A stretch of DNA of 64,000 bases from Nesterenkonia muleiensis. GTDB lineage: Bacteria; Actinomycetota; Actinomycetes; Actinomycetales; Micrococcaceae. This document shows, piece after piece, positions 38,855-47,994 of this stretch (position 1 is the stretch's first letter; every line of letters starts with the position of its first letter). The stretch covers positions 45,493 through 109,492 of the forward strand of contig NZ_QWLD01000046.1 of the NCBI RefSeq assembly GCF_003600155.1. The letters are read 5' to 3'. The notes beneath the pieces are model-generated. The model was given only the letters and a program-made list of their open reading frames with translations. It was not told the DNA's origin and made no database searches. Made by a program: the position numbers and the translations under genes.

Positions 38855-39337
38855 TCAGTCAGTGGGCACGATGTCAATGTTCCGCGACTGCTCCAACACC
38901 CACTGAGGCTCGGCGGTCATCAGGGACACCGAACGGTCTGGGAGGTCGACGTCGACCACATACCGGTAGCCGGCCTGTTCGGCTTGAGCGATCTGCTCGA
39001 CGTCCTCCTCCGGGCAGGCGATCACCAGCCGCCGGCAGTGGGTCGCGTGTGCGAAGAGATGCTCCGACACGAGCTGAATCGCCTCAGCGGCAGCGTCATC
39101 GGATACCTCCAGCAGCCGGTCTTGAGTGCCGACGGGATAGGTCACCTCATATGCTGTCGAGACCACACGAGAGACTCTGATCCGGCCGGCAGCAGTGCCT
39201 CCGTGCCAGACCTGGTACACCGTGTCGACCGCGGAATCGTCGTCCTTGCTCAGTGTCCAGGCCTCCGGCAGGGGGGCGGGCCATTGCAGCAGGTCGACTT
39301 CGTCCGTGTGGTGGTGCTCATGCGCCGACATTGTCAT
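38855..39337 (-). CDS. Hypothetical protein, last gene of the hca operon
   Basis: Not recognised. It has a His/Glu-rich start (SAHEHHHTDEVD) and then an alpha/beta sequence whose C-terminal part (LVIACPEEDVEQIAQAEQAG, RYVVDVDL) is reminiscent of the end of GNAT acyltransferases, but the acetyl-CoA loop is not obvious. It overlaps the CoA ligase 3' end by about 20 bp, so it is translated with it. GAGGGAG lies near both ATG 39337 and ATG 39331; either could be used. 160 aa. Confidence 0.7.
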   Translation of the reverse strand: MTMSAHEHHHTDEVDLLQWPAPLPEAWTLSKDDDSAVDTVYQVWHGGTAAGRIRVSRVVSTAYEVTYPVGTQDRLLEVSDDAAAEAIQLVSEHLFAHATHCRRLVIACPEEDVEQIAQAEQAGYRYVVDVDLPDRSVSLMTAEPQWVLEQSRNIDIVPTD

Positions 39338-40910
39338 GCTCCCTCTGCTTCGTCAGGTTCCGCACCGCGTTCTTGTCCAGTTTCCCGGCACCATTGCGTG
39401 GGAGTTCCTCGGAGAGCACCAATTTCCGAGGGAGCTTGTAGCGGGCCAGTCGCTCTGCGGCGAATTCCTGAAGCTCTTCCAGAGTGGGACTGACCCCGGC
39501 TTCGCAGGAAAGGACCGCGACGACGCATTCGCCCCATGTGGGGTCGGGTACGCCGACGACCGCGACGTCGAGAGCACCGGGAAATTCGACGAGCACACGC
39601 TCGATCTCCGCGGGATAGACGTTCTCCCCGCCGGTGATGATCATGTCCTTGAGCCGGTCGACGATGTAGTAGTAGCCGTCGGAGTCGACGTAGCCGATGT
39701 CTCCGGTGTGGAACCAGCCCTCGGTGAAGGACTGCTCCGTATTCTGCTCGTCGTTCCAGTAGCCGGGGGTCACATTCGGTCCCTTGACCCAGAACTCCCC
39801 GGTTGCCCCGGGTTCGATGATCTCCTCTGAGGTGAGCGGATCGGTCAGCCGGATCTGTGTATAGGGCATCGGCACACCGCAGGAGCCTGGTTTGATATGT
39901 GTGAGTTCGGCAGGCAGGTAGGTGGCGAAGGGGGAGGTTTCGGTCAAACCCCAGGCCTGCTGCACATCGATCCCCTTGGTCGCGTAGATCTTCAGCAGCA
40001 CTGGAGGGACGGGCGCACCTGCACAGATCAGCGCGCGCAGGCTGGAGATGTCGTGCTTGTCGAATTCCTCAGTCTTATGCATCGCTGAGAGCATCGCCGC
40101 GACCATGAAGGCCTGATTCACGCTGTACTTCTCAATATCGCGCATGACCTGCCGGGGGTCGAAGGTCCGGTGGATCACGGTGCGCCCGCCGCGCAGGATG
40201 TTTCGGATGGTCAGGGCATTGAGCCCACCGATGTGGAAGAGCGGGGCCACCGCCAGATTGGTGTCGCCACGCCTGGTATCGACCATCGAGTCAACGTTGA
40301 TGGAGTTCCACCACACATTGCCGAAGGTCAGCTGGACTCCCTTCGGGAGTCCGGTGGTGCCGGAGGTGAACATCAGCATGGCCAGATCCTCGTTGCCGCC
40401 AGGCTCCACCAGAGGCTGGTCGGAGTCGTCAATCTCGCGCAGCTGCGCACTCAGGGCGGTGGCGTACGGGGGCACCGAGCCCTGCAGAGGCGTCAGGTCG
40501 TCATTGTCGACCACAAGGACGGTGCTGCCCTTGAGGCCGCCGAGTCCTGCGATGGCCTCGATCACTTCCAGGTGTCCCGGTTCCACGATGAGCACCTCCG
40601 GCTCCGCGCGTTCCAGCAAACCTGCGATCTCTCGCGGAGCCAGCCGGAAGTTCAGCGGCAAGTAGACCGCGCCGAGCCACCATGAGGCAAACATCGCCTG
40701 CAGGAAAATGGGGCTGTTCAGTCCGAGGTAGGCCACGCGGTCGCCCTTGGCCAGGTCCAATCTCTGCAGCACCCGCGCAAGCTGTTGGGTCTCGGTGACA
40801 AAGTCCTGATAGGTCCAGACTCTGTCCCCATAGACGAGAACGTCATCAGAAGGGAAGTATCGCTGCTGCCTGAGCAGTTGAGCTGTCGGATTGATGTCTA
40901 CAGTGCTCAT
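39318..40910 (-). CDS. AMP-forming acyl/aryl-CoA ligase
   Basis: Activates a carboxylic acid to its CoA ester through an adenylate. P-loop MFTSGTTGLPKGV is near residue 180, WGLTETSP near 322, and the hinge and C-terminal motifs WFHTGDIGYVDSDGYYYIVDRLKDMI and the catalytic Lys in PRNGAGKLDK are intact. 530 aa, full length. Its start overlaps the dihydrodiol dehydrogenase stop by 4 bp, placing it in the dioxygenase operon; substrates such as cinnamate or phenylpropionate are inferred. In the classical hca/mhp route no CoA ligase is needed. Confidence 0.88.
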   Translation of the reverse strand: MSTVDINPTAQLLRQQRYFPSDDVLVYGDRVWTYQDFVTETQQLARVLQRLDLAKGDRVAYLGLNSPIFLQAMFASWWLGAVYLPLNFRLAPREIAGLLERAEPEVLIVEPGHLEVIEAIAGLGGLKGSTVLVVDNDDLTPLQGSVPPYATALSAQLREIDDSDQPLVEPGGNEDLAMLMFTSGTTGLPKGVQLTFGNVWWNSINVDSMVDTRRGDTNLAVAPLFHIGGLNALTIRNILRGGRTVIHRTFDPRQVMRDIEKYSVNQAFMVAAMLSAMHKTEEFDKHDISSLRALICAGAPVPPVLLKIYATKGIDVQQAWGLTETSPFATYLPAELTHIKPGSCGVPMPYTQIRLTDPLTSEEIIEPGATGEFWVKGPNVTPGYWNDEQNTEQSFTEGWFHTGDIGYVDSDGYYYIVDRLKDMIITGGENVYPAEIERVLVEFPGALDVAVVGVPDPTWGECVVAVLSCEAGVSPTLEELQEFAAERLARYKLPRKLVLSEELPRNGAGKLDKNAVRNLTKQREHDNVGA

Positions 40911-41758
40911 AACTCGTCGCCTCCTGCGGCTTTGTCGCCGAATCCGCGCACTCCGATGCCTCCGTCTGCCTGGATGATCTGACCGGTCACGTTGCCGGAG
41001 TTCTCACCGGAGGCAAGCAGTACGTAGGAACCGGTGAAGTCCCGCGGGTCCACCGAGGCATCGTGCAGCGGAATCAATGGATTGTCGCCAGTGAGCTCTG
41101 ACTTCTCGAAGGAGGCAGACAGCGAACGGTCCTTCAGCCCGATCGACTCCGGGCCGCGCAGGTCGGTGTTCATCGCCCCAACCGCCACACCGTTGACCCG
41201 TACTTTGGGGGCCAGTTCATAGGCGAACTGGCTCACCAGGCCCCGGCAGGCGAATTTGCTGGCCGTGTAGATCGACCCACCGCCGGCAGTGTAGAAGGAG
41301 GCATTCGACAGTGTCATCACTATGCATCCTCGCCGGGCGACCAGTTCACGCCATGTCGCCTCCACCGTGAGCAGGTATCCCTTGACGTTGATGGCGAACA
41401 GTTCGTCAAAGGTCTTCCCCAGCTCGTCGCCGCCAAGACGCGCGACGGAGCGGTTGTAGTCCCAGATCCCGGCATTCGGCACCACGACGTCGAGCCCTCC
41501 GAAGACGCTGAGGGTCTCTGCCACCGCCCGGTGGAGATCCTCCGAGGACCGGACGTCGCCGGCGACGGCGGCCCACCTCTCGGGTGCAGGACTATCGGCG
41601 ATCACCGCATCCAGCTTCTGTTTTTCACGGCCGAATATGACGACATTGGCGCCCTCAGCGACGTATCGCTCCGCCACGGCACGGCCGATGCCAGAGCCTC
41701 CGCCGGTGATCAGCGCGGTTCTGCCTCCAAGCCAGCCATGGGTCTGTGTCTGCGTCAT
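40907..41758 (-). CDS. hcaB: cis-Dihydrodiol dehydrogenase (SDR)
   Basis: NAD-dependent SDR that rearomatises the cis-dihydrodiol made by the ring dioxygenase to a catechol. TGGGSGIG near 19-26, PNAG at about 96-99 (P replaces the usual N, as in BphB/HcaB), a serine near 152 and YTASK (Y165, K169). 283 aa, close to the family's 270-280. It lies between the dioxygenase beta subunit and the CoA ligase. HcaB-type substrate is inferred from the mhp genes nearby. Confidence 0.88.
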   Translation of the reverse strand: MTQTQTHGWLGGRTALITGGGSGIGRAVAERYVAEGANVVIFGREKQKLDAVIADSPAPERWAAVAGDVRSSEDLHRAVAETLSVFGGLDVVVPNAGIWDYNRSVARLGGDELGKTFDELFAINVKGYLLTVEATWRELVARRGCIVMTLSNASFYTAGGGSIYTASKFACRGLVSQFAYELAPKVRVNGVAVGAMNTDLRGPESIGLKDRSLSASFEKSELTGDNPLIPLHDASVDPRDFTGSYVLLASGENSGNVTGQIIQADGGIGVRGFGDKAAGGDEL

Positions 41759-41807
41759 CGGATCAGTCTCTTCCTGGGTGCTTGCGGTTCATCAGGACTG
41801 TCAGGGT

Positions 41808-42401
41808 TCAGAAGAAGGTGCTCAGGTTCTTGGCCTGCAGCACATTGGCGTCGAACAGGATCTCCCGGCGCGATATGCGGAAGCCTCCATCATCTGTGAT
41901 GCGCACCTGATCGGTGCGGCCGCCGGAGTAGAGATCGGTCTCGGTCTGCAGCCGGTTCCGGTAGACCAGAAAGGCCGAGCGAACCAACAGCTCGTTCTGG
42001 GACTTCCACCGCGCGGTGATGTTGCTGATCAGGTGACGGGTCCGGGAAGGCGGGTCCTCCGCCCACGCCATTCCTGAGTCATAGCGGCGGATTCGCCACG
42101 CCAGAGAGTCGCGGGTTTCGTCGAAGTAGGCGGCCTCGCCCTCGGCCCCGATGGACAGGGCGGCCTGCCTGCGGAGTCTGTTGGTCCTCAGCGGTGCCCA
42201 GTAGAAAAGGTCGTCGTCGAAGATGTCCAACCAATCGGCGTACCGGCCGTCATCGAGTAGTTCGGCCTCGAGGAAGTAGAACTGCTGCACGCGATAGGCC
42301 AGTTCAGCGTCGACGAGTTCGCCGGACTGCTCGAAGCTGGTGTCCACGGCCTCTGCAGATCCTGCAGCATCAGCCGGTGCGGTGTTGTTGGGGGGTGCCA
42401 T
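41808..42401 (-). CDS. hcaF: Ring-hydroxylating dioxygenase, beta subunit
   Basis: Small structural subunit of the terminal oxygenase. The cone-like fold signature is visible: QQFYFLEAELLDDGRYADWLDIFDDDLFYWAP near the N-terminus and RHLISNI and LVRSAFLVYRNR later. 197 aa, with about 20 extra Ala/Pro-rich residues at the start. It follows the ferredoxin reductase by 26 bp, so the gene order alpha-ferredoxin-reductase-beta differs from the usual adjacent alpha-beta pair. Confidence 0.9.
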   Translation of the reverse strand: MAPPNNTAPADAAGSAEAVDTSFEQSGELVDAELAYRVQQFYFLEAELLDDGRYADWLDIFDDDLFYWAPLRTNRLRRQAALSIGAEGEAAYFDETRDSLAWRIRRYDSGMAWAEDPPSRTRHLISNITARWKSQNELLVRSAFLVYRNRLQTETDLYSGGRTDQVRITDDGGFRISRREILFDANVLQAKNLSTFF

Positions 42402-42427
42402 AGACGAGCCTTTCTCCTGGACTGGCC

Positions 42428-43648
42428 TCAGCCGCGCTGCCTGGCCAGCTTCTTCAGCGGAACTTCTGGGTCCTCGAGCTGTTCGACGGTCATGGGGATG
42501 CGGCGGTCGATGATGCGGCGGGCGGCACGGACGCTGTATGAATCGTCGATCACCGCACAGCCCAGCAGCAGGCCCTCTTCGGAGACTCGGAGGGCAACGC
42601 TCGGCTTTCCCTCCACCTGACGAAGGACGGTCTTGCCTTCGGCGGACATGGATCCGACGCCTTCGACGTGAACGCCGTAACGGTCAGACCAGAACCATGG
42701 AGCACCATGCTGTGGTGCCTCCACCTCCTGGATCACGGAGGCAACGGTCATGCCGGTGTTCATGGCATGCTCCCAATGCTCGGCCCGCCGCTGATATGTC
42801 CCGTCCTCATTGCGGGTCCGGGAACAGTCTCCGATCGCGAAGACACGCCGATGACTGGTGCGTTGGGCGTGGTCCACCAGGATTCCGTTGTCCACCAGCA
42901 AACCGGCCCGTTCGGCGAGGCCGGTTTCGGGGATGATCCCGATGCCGACCAGGACCACGTCGGCTTCAATGCTCTGCCCGTCCTGCAGTCGAATGCGGTG
43001 GACCGATCCCTCAGCCTCGATCTGCGCGGAAACGCCTGTCACCGCCCGGACCCCGTGCTTGGCGTGCATGTCATGGAGGTGTCGCGCGATCTCGGGTCCG
43101 ACGGCCGGTTCCAGGGGCGGGTCCAGCGGGTCGATGAGAGTGACCTCGGCGCCGAGGGACTTCAACGAGGACGCGACTTCAGCGCCGATGAGTCCTGCAC
43201 CGATAATGGCTACCCGGGTTCCCGCCTCGATTCGGCTGCGCAGAATGTCGGCGTCTTCCCGGGTGCGCAGGGTGAGCACACTGTCAAGATCACCTCCGGG
43301 CACCGGAAGTCTCCGCGCCGCCCCGCCTGTGGCGAGAACAATGGCATCTGCTGTGCGCTGCTCACCGGAGTCGGTGGTGACGGTCCCGGATTCTGGATCC
43401 AGATCGGTCACCTCGGCAACCAGAACCTCGACGGCGTTGTCCTGATACCAGGACTCCGGGGCGAGCAGAATCTTCTCCTGGTCGTAGGTTCCCAGCAGGT
43501 ACTGCTTACTCAGCGGTGGCCGGTCATAGGGCAGCCCCTGCGGGTCGATGATGGTCAGTTCGCCGGCGAACCCTCTGGTACGCAGCTCCCGTGCTGCGGT
43601 GAAACCCGCGAGGCCGCCTCCGATGATGATGACTCTCTGCGCTGGCAT
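42428..43648 (-). CDS. hcaD: FAD-dependent ferredoxin reductase of the dioxygenase
   Basis: Transfers electrons from NADH to the Rieske ferredoxin. FAD loop GGGLAGFTAA at 10-19, NADH loop IIGAGLIGAEVASSL near 148-162, and VFAIGDCSR near 267. 406 aa, typical of BphA4/HcaD reductases. Lies 45 bp after the ferredoxin gene. A short reductase of another system is unlikely given the position. Confidence 0.92.
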   Translation of the reverse strand: MPAQRVIIIGGGLAGFTAARELRTRGFAGELTIIDPQGLPYDRPPLSKQYLLGTYDQEKILLAPESWYQDNAVEVLVAEVTDLDPESGTVTTDSGEQRTADAIVLATGGAARRLPVPGGDLDSVLTLRTREDADILRSRIEAGTRVAIIGAGLIGAEVASSLKSLGAEVTLIDPLDPPLEPAVGPEIARHLHDMHAKHGVRAVTGVSAQIEAEGSVHRIRLQDGQSIEADVVLVGIGIIPETGLAERAGLLVDNGILVDHAQRTSHRRVFAIGDCSRTRNEDGTYQRRAEHWEHAMNTGMTVASVIQEVEAPQHGAPWFWSDRYGVHVEGVGSMSAEGKTVLRQVEGKPSVALRVSEEGLLLGCAVIDDSYSVRAARRIIDRRIPMTVEQLEDPEVPLKKLARQRG

Positions 43649-43693
43649 CTTCTCTCCTGGTGTCTGTCTCTGCTGAGGCTGTTCAGTGCCGGT

Positions 43694-44035
43694 TCAGCCT
43701 GCTGCGCCCATGCCGGGATAGAGCAGCACCTGGTCATCGACGACTTCGACCTTGTGCGTACGGGCGGCGATAGTTGCCGGCATGCACAGCGCCTCACCGG
43801 AGAGCAGGCAGAATTTTGCCGAGTGAACCGGGCATTCGACCTCGGTTCCCTCAACCCAGCCGTCACCCAGTGAAGCGGTTTCATGGGTGCAGTTGTCATC
43901 GAGGGCGTAGAAGTTTCCGTCCTCTGCGTGGAAGACCGCGATGGCCTCCCCGGTTCCGGTCTGCTCGGCCTCGACGACCTGGGCTTCGCCCTCCTCAATG
44001 TCATCGATGCTGCCGACGGTGATCGGTTCACTCAT
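43694..44035 (-). CDS. hcaC: Rieske-type ferredoxin of the dioxygenase
   Basis: Carries electrons from the reductase to the oxygenase alpha subunit. The 2Fe-2S ligands are C49, H51 (CTH) and C68, H71 (CPVH), the standard Rieske spacing of 16 between pairs. 113 aa. Flanked by 45-bp gaps on both sides in the operon. Confidence 0.95.
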   Translation of the reverse strand: MSEPITVGSIDDIEEGEAQVVEAEQTGTGEAIAVFHAEDGNFYALDDNCTHETASLGDGWVEGTEVECPVHSAKFCLLSGEALCMPATIAARTHKVEVVDDQVLLYPGMGAAG

Positions 44036-44080
44036 GGTGGTTCCTCTTCTCAGGTGCTTGCGCGGCCGCGGGGTAGCGAA

Positions 44081-45457
44081 TCACTGGTCGGACTCGGCCT
44101 GGTCCTCAGCAGTCTTGTGCTGAGTCTCGTGCCAGGCCGGGGTGTTCATCTGGGTGGCCCAATGGCGGTAGAAGGACCGTCCAGCGGCGTCGGAGTACAG
44201 CTCAGAGGTGGTGCCGGGGTAGACCCCGTCCTCACGTTCGCTGCCGACACCCATCTGGAAGTTCAACGGGACGGAGTTGGTGACGAATCCGTGGGAGATC
44301 GCCTGCACCTCGGACCAGTTCTCACCGTCATCGGCTTCGAAGATGCCGGAGGGCCCGAAGGTCCTGAGGTTGTAGAGCCGCTGGGCGTCCTTGACCTCCT
44401 GAGGCATGGACTTATCCACCAGAATCCATGCCCAGACCTCCATCTTGTCCGGACCCTTCGGGTGCCAGACACGGATGGACCCGTTGACAGGAAGGTAGGA
44501 GAAGCTTGGAAAGACTGTCGCGTGCCCGGTGGTCAGCGGGCCCTCGACCCGCTCATCGCCAAGACGTTCCCGCAGCGCATCGTAGTCGTAGTATTCGTGC
44601 ACCGGCGCGGCATCGAAGCGGGACTTCGGGTGGGTGGGGAAGCCTGCGCCATGGCCCTTGGGGCTGAGGTACTGGCGGCCAGGGGTGGCCACGACCTCTG
44701 GTTTGGGCCCCTTGCCGGTGGGGGAGAGAACCATCAGGGCCGAGGCATGGGACATATTGACGTGGTACCAGTCGGTGGCGAACTGCTCGGCAGCGAGCTT
44801 CCAGTTCCCCTCCAGCTGCCATTTCATCACTCCGCCGACCACCTCGGTGCCTTCTGGATCACGGTCCAGCATGGCGTCCATGTAGTAGCGCATATCCCCC
44901 AAGGTCTCCTCCAGGGGTTCGGCGTCCGGGTCCCAGCTGCCGAAGATCAGGCCTTTGTAGACCGCCAGGCTGGGAACCTCGATCAGTCCCCAGTTCTCCT
45001 TCTGGAAATCCTCTGGATAGGCGTCCTGATTCGGGACCGACTGCAGTGCGCCGGCTAGGTCGAATGACCATCCGTGGTAGGTGCAGGTGAACATCTTGGT
45101 GCGCCCTTCATCGGCTCGGCAGAGGCGGACGCCCCGGTGCCGGCAGGAGTTCAGATAGGCGCGGATGTTTTTCTGTTTGTCCATGGCGACCAGGACTGGA
45201 TCCTCACCCATGAATGTGGTGAAGAAGTCACCGGGCTTCTGGAACTGACTGGTATGGGCCAGAAAGAGCCAGTTGCGGGCGAAGATTCGCCGCATCTCCT
45301 GACCGTAGATTTCTTCATTGGTATAGATGGAACGGTCGATCAGCCCTTTGTCCGCATCCACCAGGGTGGAGACATCGATGTTGCGGCTGAGTGGGGGACG
45401 GCGCATGGTGCCAATCGCCTGGTTGGCAGGTGAGGTATTCGAGCTGTCGGAGCTCAT
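44081..45457 (-). CDS. hcaE: Ring-hydroxylating dioxygenase, alpha subunit
   Basis: Catalytic subunit adding O2 across an aromatic ring. Rieske centre C105-x-H107 and C125-x2-H128; mononuclear iron site in DWYHVNMSH (D229 electron bridge, H232 and H237 ligands). 458 aa. Start ATG 45457 has AAGGA at 9 nt; ATG 45466 touches that site and is rejected. First gene of a minus-strand operon running to 38855. Substrate is inferred as a 3-phenylpropionate/cinnamate-type acid because the downstream Mhp enzymes are present; another aryl acid remains possible. Confidence 0.92.
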   Translation of the reverse strand: MSSDSSNTSPANQAIGTMRRPPLSRNIDVSTLVDADKGLIDRSIYTNEEIYGQEMRRIFARNWLFLAHTSQFQKPGDFFTTFMGEDPVLVAMDKQKNIRAYLNSCRHRGVRLCRADEGRTKMFTCTYHGWSFDLAGALQSVPNQDAYPEDFQKENWGLIEVPSLAVYKGLIFGSWDPDAEPLEETLGDMRYYMDAMLDRDPEGTEVVGGVMKWQLEGNWKLAAEQFATDWYHVNMSHASALMVLSPTGKGPKPEVVATPGRQYLSPKGHGAGFPTHPKSRFDAAPVHEYYDYDALRERLGDERVEGPLTTGHATVFPSFSYLPVNGSIRVWHPKGPDKMEVWAWILVDKSMPQEVKDAQRLYNLRTFGPSGIFEADDGENWSEVQAISHGFVTNSVPLNFQMGVGSEREDGVYPGTTSELYSDAAGRSFYRHWATQMNTPAWHETQHKTAEDQAESDQ

Positions 45458-45764
45458 GTGGACCATTCCTTACTCACGAGGGTGCAGATCTTGTGGCCAA
45501 ACGGGTCTGGACTTTGACCTACATCACACCTCAGAGTCCTGCAAACCACCGAATTGGTGTTCCAAACCACAAAATGGCACCTTCTGTCAAGGCGCGGCGA
45601 CAATCTGGTGTCAGCGTGAAAAGTGTTCCGGTCTTCGGCACTGTCAATCTCAGCCCCCGGTGGAGACACCGTAAGGTCTGTGGCGGAGCTTACACTCACC
45701 AGCGAACCCTGCGGTGCCTCCGCAGCATCCTGCCGGGGCTGCGCGATCGACGAAGGGACTTTCA
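45458..45764. other. Divergent promoter region between hcaE and the thioesterase-mhpA genes
   Basis: About 307 bp with no gene. It holds the 17-bp dyad at 45625-45641, and therefore promoters for two divergent operons of the same pathway. AT-richer stretches near 45510-45600 may hold the hcaE promoter; no exact -10/-35 pair could be assigned. Confidence 0.7.
45625..45641. promoter_or_regulatory. 17-bp dyad between the divergent hcaE and mhpA operons
   Basis: GTTCCG-GTCTT-CGGCAC. On the opposite strand it shares 19 of about 22 bases with the site upstream of mhpC, far more than the dyad alone needs. Candidate operator for the local IclR protein. Confidence 0.65.
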
Positions 45765-46223
45765 GTGGCCGTACCGACAACTCTTGAGGAGTTCACCGAC
45801 TTCTTCGAGAAGTTCACCGAGAAGCGGGGATTCGACGATATCGCGGCGACCCTGGGGCTGGAGCCCGCAGCGGCTGATGGCGAGACGATCAGCATGACCA
45901 TGCCGCTGAGCGACCCGATCGCTCAGGCCAATGGCATGTTCTCCGCGGCTGCGCTCTTCGGCGCCGCCGACATCACCGGAACCCTCTTGGCCATGCAGGC
46001 CTATGCCGGCTCCGGTCAGTTCCCGCTGGCGGTTCAGTCGAACATCAACTTCATGTCCAACACCACGGCATCGCCCGCCGTCGCCACCGCCAGCATCCTC
46101 CGGGGCGGCAGCACCATGGCAGTAGTCTCCGCGTCCGTAGCCGATGCAGAGGGCAAAGCCCTCGTGCATTCAACGTTCACCTATGTCATCAAAGAACGCT
46201 CCCTGGGCAGCCAGCGGGGCTGA
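45765..46223 (+). CDS. Second hotdog-fold thioesterase-like protein
   Basis: PaaI-like hotdog fold: TMPLSDPIAQANGMFSAAALFGAAD replaces the usual HGG loop and the terminal strand is SASVADAEGKALVHSTFTYVI. The canonical HGG is missing (NGMFSAA), so activity may be altered. GTG 45765 is chosen, with AAGGGA 6 nt upstream; the longer frame lacks a site. 152 aa. mhpA begins 18 bp downstream, in one operon. Confidence 0.75.
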   Translation: MAVPTTLEEFTDFFEKFTEKRGFDDIAATLGLEPAAADGETISMTMPLSDPIAQANGMFSAAALFGAADITGTLLAMQAYAGSGQFPLAVQSNINFMSNTTASPAVATASILRGGSTMAVVSASVADAEGKALVHSTFTYVIKERSLGSQRG

Positions 46224-46241
46224 GCGCAGGTGAGTGTTGCC

Positions 46242-47936
46242 ATGTCAGAGAAGAGCATTGATGCTGAGGTTCTGATTGTCGGAGCCGGTCCCGCCGGGCT
46301 CATGCTGGCCAATATGCTTGGCATGTACGGCCGCAGCGTCATCGTCTTGGAAGAACGAGACGAGCTGATCGACTTTCCACGAGGGGTGGGAATCGATGAC
46401 GAGTCACTGCGGACCATCCAGACCATCGGGCTCACCGAGGAGGTTCTGCCCCATACAACGCCGCAGCACATTATGCGGCTGGTCGACGGCTCTGGCCGGA
46501 CCATGTTGGTCAATGACCCGAAGACCACGGTCTTCGGCTGGGGACGCAAGCACGGATTCATCCAGCCCGAGGTCGATCGCGTGCTGTGCAAAGGCCTCGA
46601 CCGGTTCGATACGGTGGACATCCGGTTCGGGCACCGCGTCACAGAGGTCACCGAAGACGCCGATGGTGTGGTCGCCACCGTTGAGACCACAGCAGATGCC
46701 GTGGCGGGAAAGCCCTCGACCCGCTCAGTGCGCGGCCAATACCTGGTCGGCTGTGAAGGCGGGCGGTCGGAGACCAGGAAACGCATAGGTGTCGAATTCA
46801 CCGGTGATTCTCCCCCCACCCGGTGGCTGGTGGTCGATGTGAACAACGATCCTCTGGGCACACCCAATGTCTTTCTCGGTGCGGACCCCCGCCGCCCCTA
46901 TGTCTCCATCGGCCTGCCGCACGGGGTGAGGCGTTGGGAGTTCATGCTCCACAAGGACGAGGACGCCGAGCAGATGCTGGCCCCGGACACAGTGGCCTCC
47001 TTGCTGAGAGACCATGTGCCGGACCCGGAGAACCTCGATGTCATCAGGCATCGGGTGTTCACCCACCACGGCCGGGTCGCCTCGAGTTTCCGCAGAGGCC
47101 GGCAGCTGATCGCCGGTGATGCTGCGCACCTGATGCCGGTGTGGATGGGACAGGGGTGGAACTCCTGCCTCCGTGACGCCACGAATCTGGGATGGAAGCT
47201 TGCCGCGGTGCTCTCCGGGCAGGCCGGCGATAAGCTGCTGGACACCTACACCAGTGAGCGCCGAGATCACGCCCAGGCCATGGTGGACCTGTCGATGACC
47301 TTCGGTTCGGTCATCAAGATCACCAATCCGGTGGCTGCTGCCGCTCGTGATGCCGCAGCCCGAGTCCTCAACTACCTGCCCTCAGTCAAGAGCTACTTCG
47401 CAGAGATGCGGTTCAAGCCCATGCCCAGGTACCACCAGGGGGTGCTCGCCGATGCCGCCGATTTCAGCTCGGGGCGGGCCGCGGAGAGTATCCGGCGTTC
47501 GCTGATCCCGGTGAAGACCTCACAAGTCCTTGTCTCCCCGGTGGGCACGATGTTTCCACAGCCTGATGTGATGTTCGGCGACCAGCTGCGCAAATTTGAC
47601 GATGTGCTCGGCACCGACTGGGCAGTGGTGGTGTGGGGCAACGATCCGGCCCAGGTTCTTCCCGAACGCTCGCTCAGACTGCTGCGGCACCTTGAGGCGC
47701 GCCTGGTCACCGTCGTTCCGGAGACCCAACGGCTGTGGTCTCAGCATTCGATGAGCCCCGACACGTTGGTGCTCGGGGACAGCACTGGCTCATTGAAGAC
47801 CTGGTTCGACGACAGACCGTCTCCGGTGGTCTTCCTGCGTCCTGATCGTTTTGTCGCCGGGGCCAGCCTGATCCAGGAGGCGCCGAAGACCCTCGATGCG
47901 ATTCTGAAGGCGATGAGCTTCCAGGGCGCCGCCTAG
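46242..47936 (+). CDS. mhpA: 3-(3-hydroxyphenyl)propionate hydroxylase-type FAD monooxygenase
   Basis: Flavin hydroxylase adding a second hydroxyl ortho to the first on a phenolic ring. FAD loop GAGPAG at 14-19, GFIQPEVDRVL, the DG-like CEGGRSETRK motif and GDAAHLMPVWMGQGWNSCLRDATNL in the second FAD site. Start ATG 46242 has AGGTGA 8 nt upstream and is preferred over GTG 46230. 564 aa against 554 for E. coli MhpA. It lets the cluster accept hydroxyphenylpropionates without the dioxygenase. Confidence 0.9.
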   Translation: MSEKSIDAEVLIVGAGPAGLMLANMLGMYGRSVIVLEERDELIDFPRGVGIDDESLRTIQTIGLTEEVLPHTTPQHIMRLVDGSGRTMLVNDPKTTVFGWGRKHGFIQPEVDRVLCKGLDRFDTVDIRFGHRVTEVTEDADGVVATVETTADAVAGKPSTRSVRGQYLVGCEGGRSETRKRIGVEFTGDSPPTRWLVVDVNNDPLGTPNVFLGADPRRPYVSIGLPHGVRRWEFMLHKDEDAEQMLAPDTVASLLRDHVPDPENLDVIRHRVFTHHGRVASSFRRGRQLIAGDAAHLMPVWMGQGWNSCLRDATNLGWKLAAVLSGQAGDKLLDTYTSERRDHAQAMVDLSMTFGSVIKITNPVAAAARDAAARVLNYLPSVKSYFAEMRFKPMPRYHQGVLADAADFSSGRAAESIRRSLIPVKTSQVLVSPVGTMFPQPDVMFGDQLRKFDDVLGTDWAVVVWGNDPAQVLPERSLRLLRHLEARLVTVVPETQRLWSQHSMSPDTLVLGDSTGSLKTWFDDRPSPVVFLRPDRFVAGASLIQEAPKTLDAILKAMSFQGAA

Positions 47937-47994
47937 CGGATCGCACCACGGCCTGTCCGCTGCGGGAATACCTTGCTGGCAGCCAACCTGCGCC

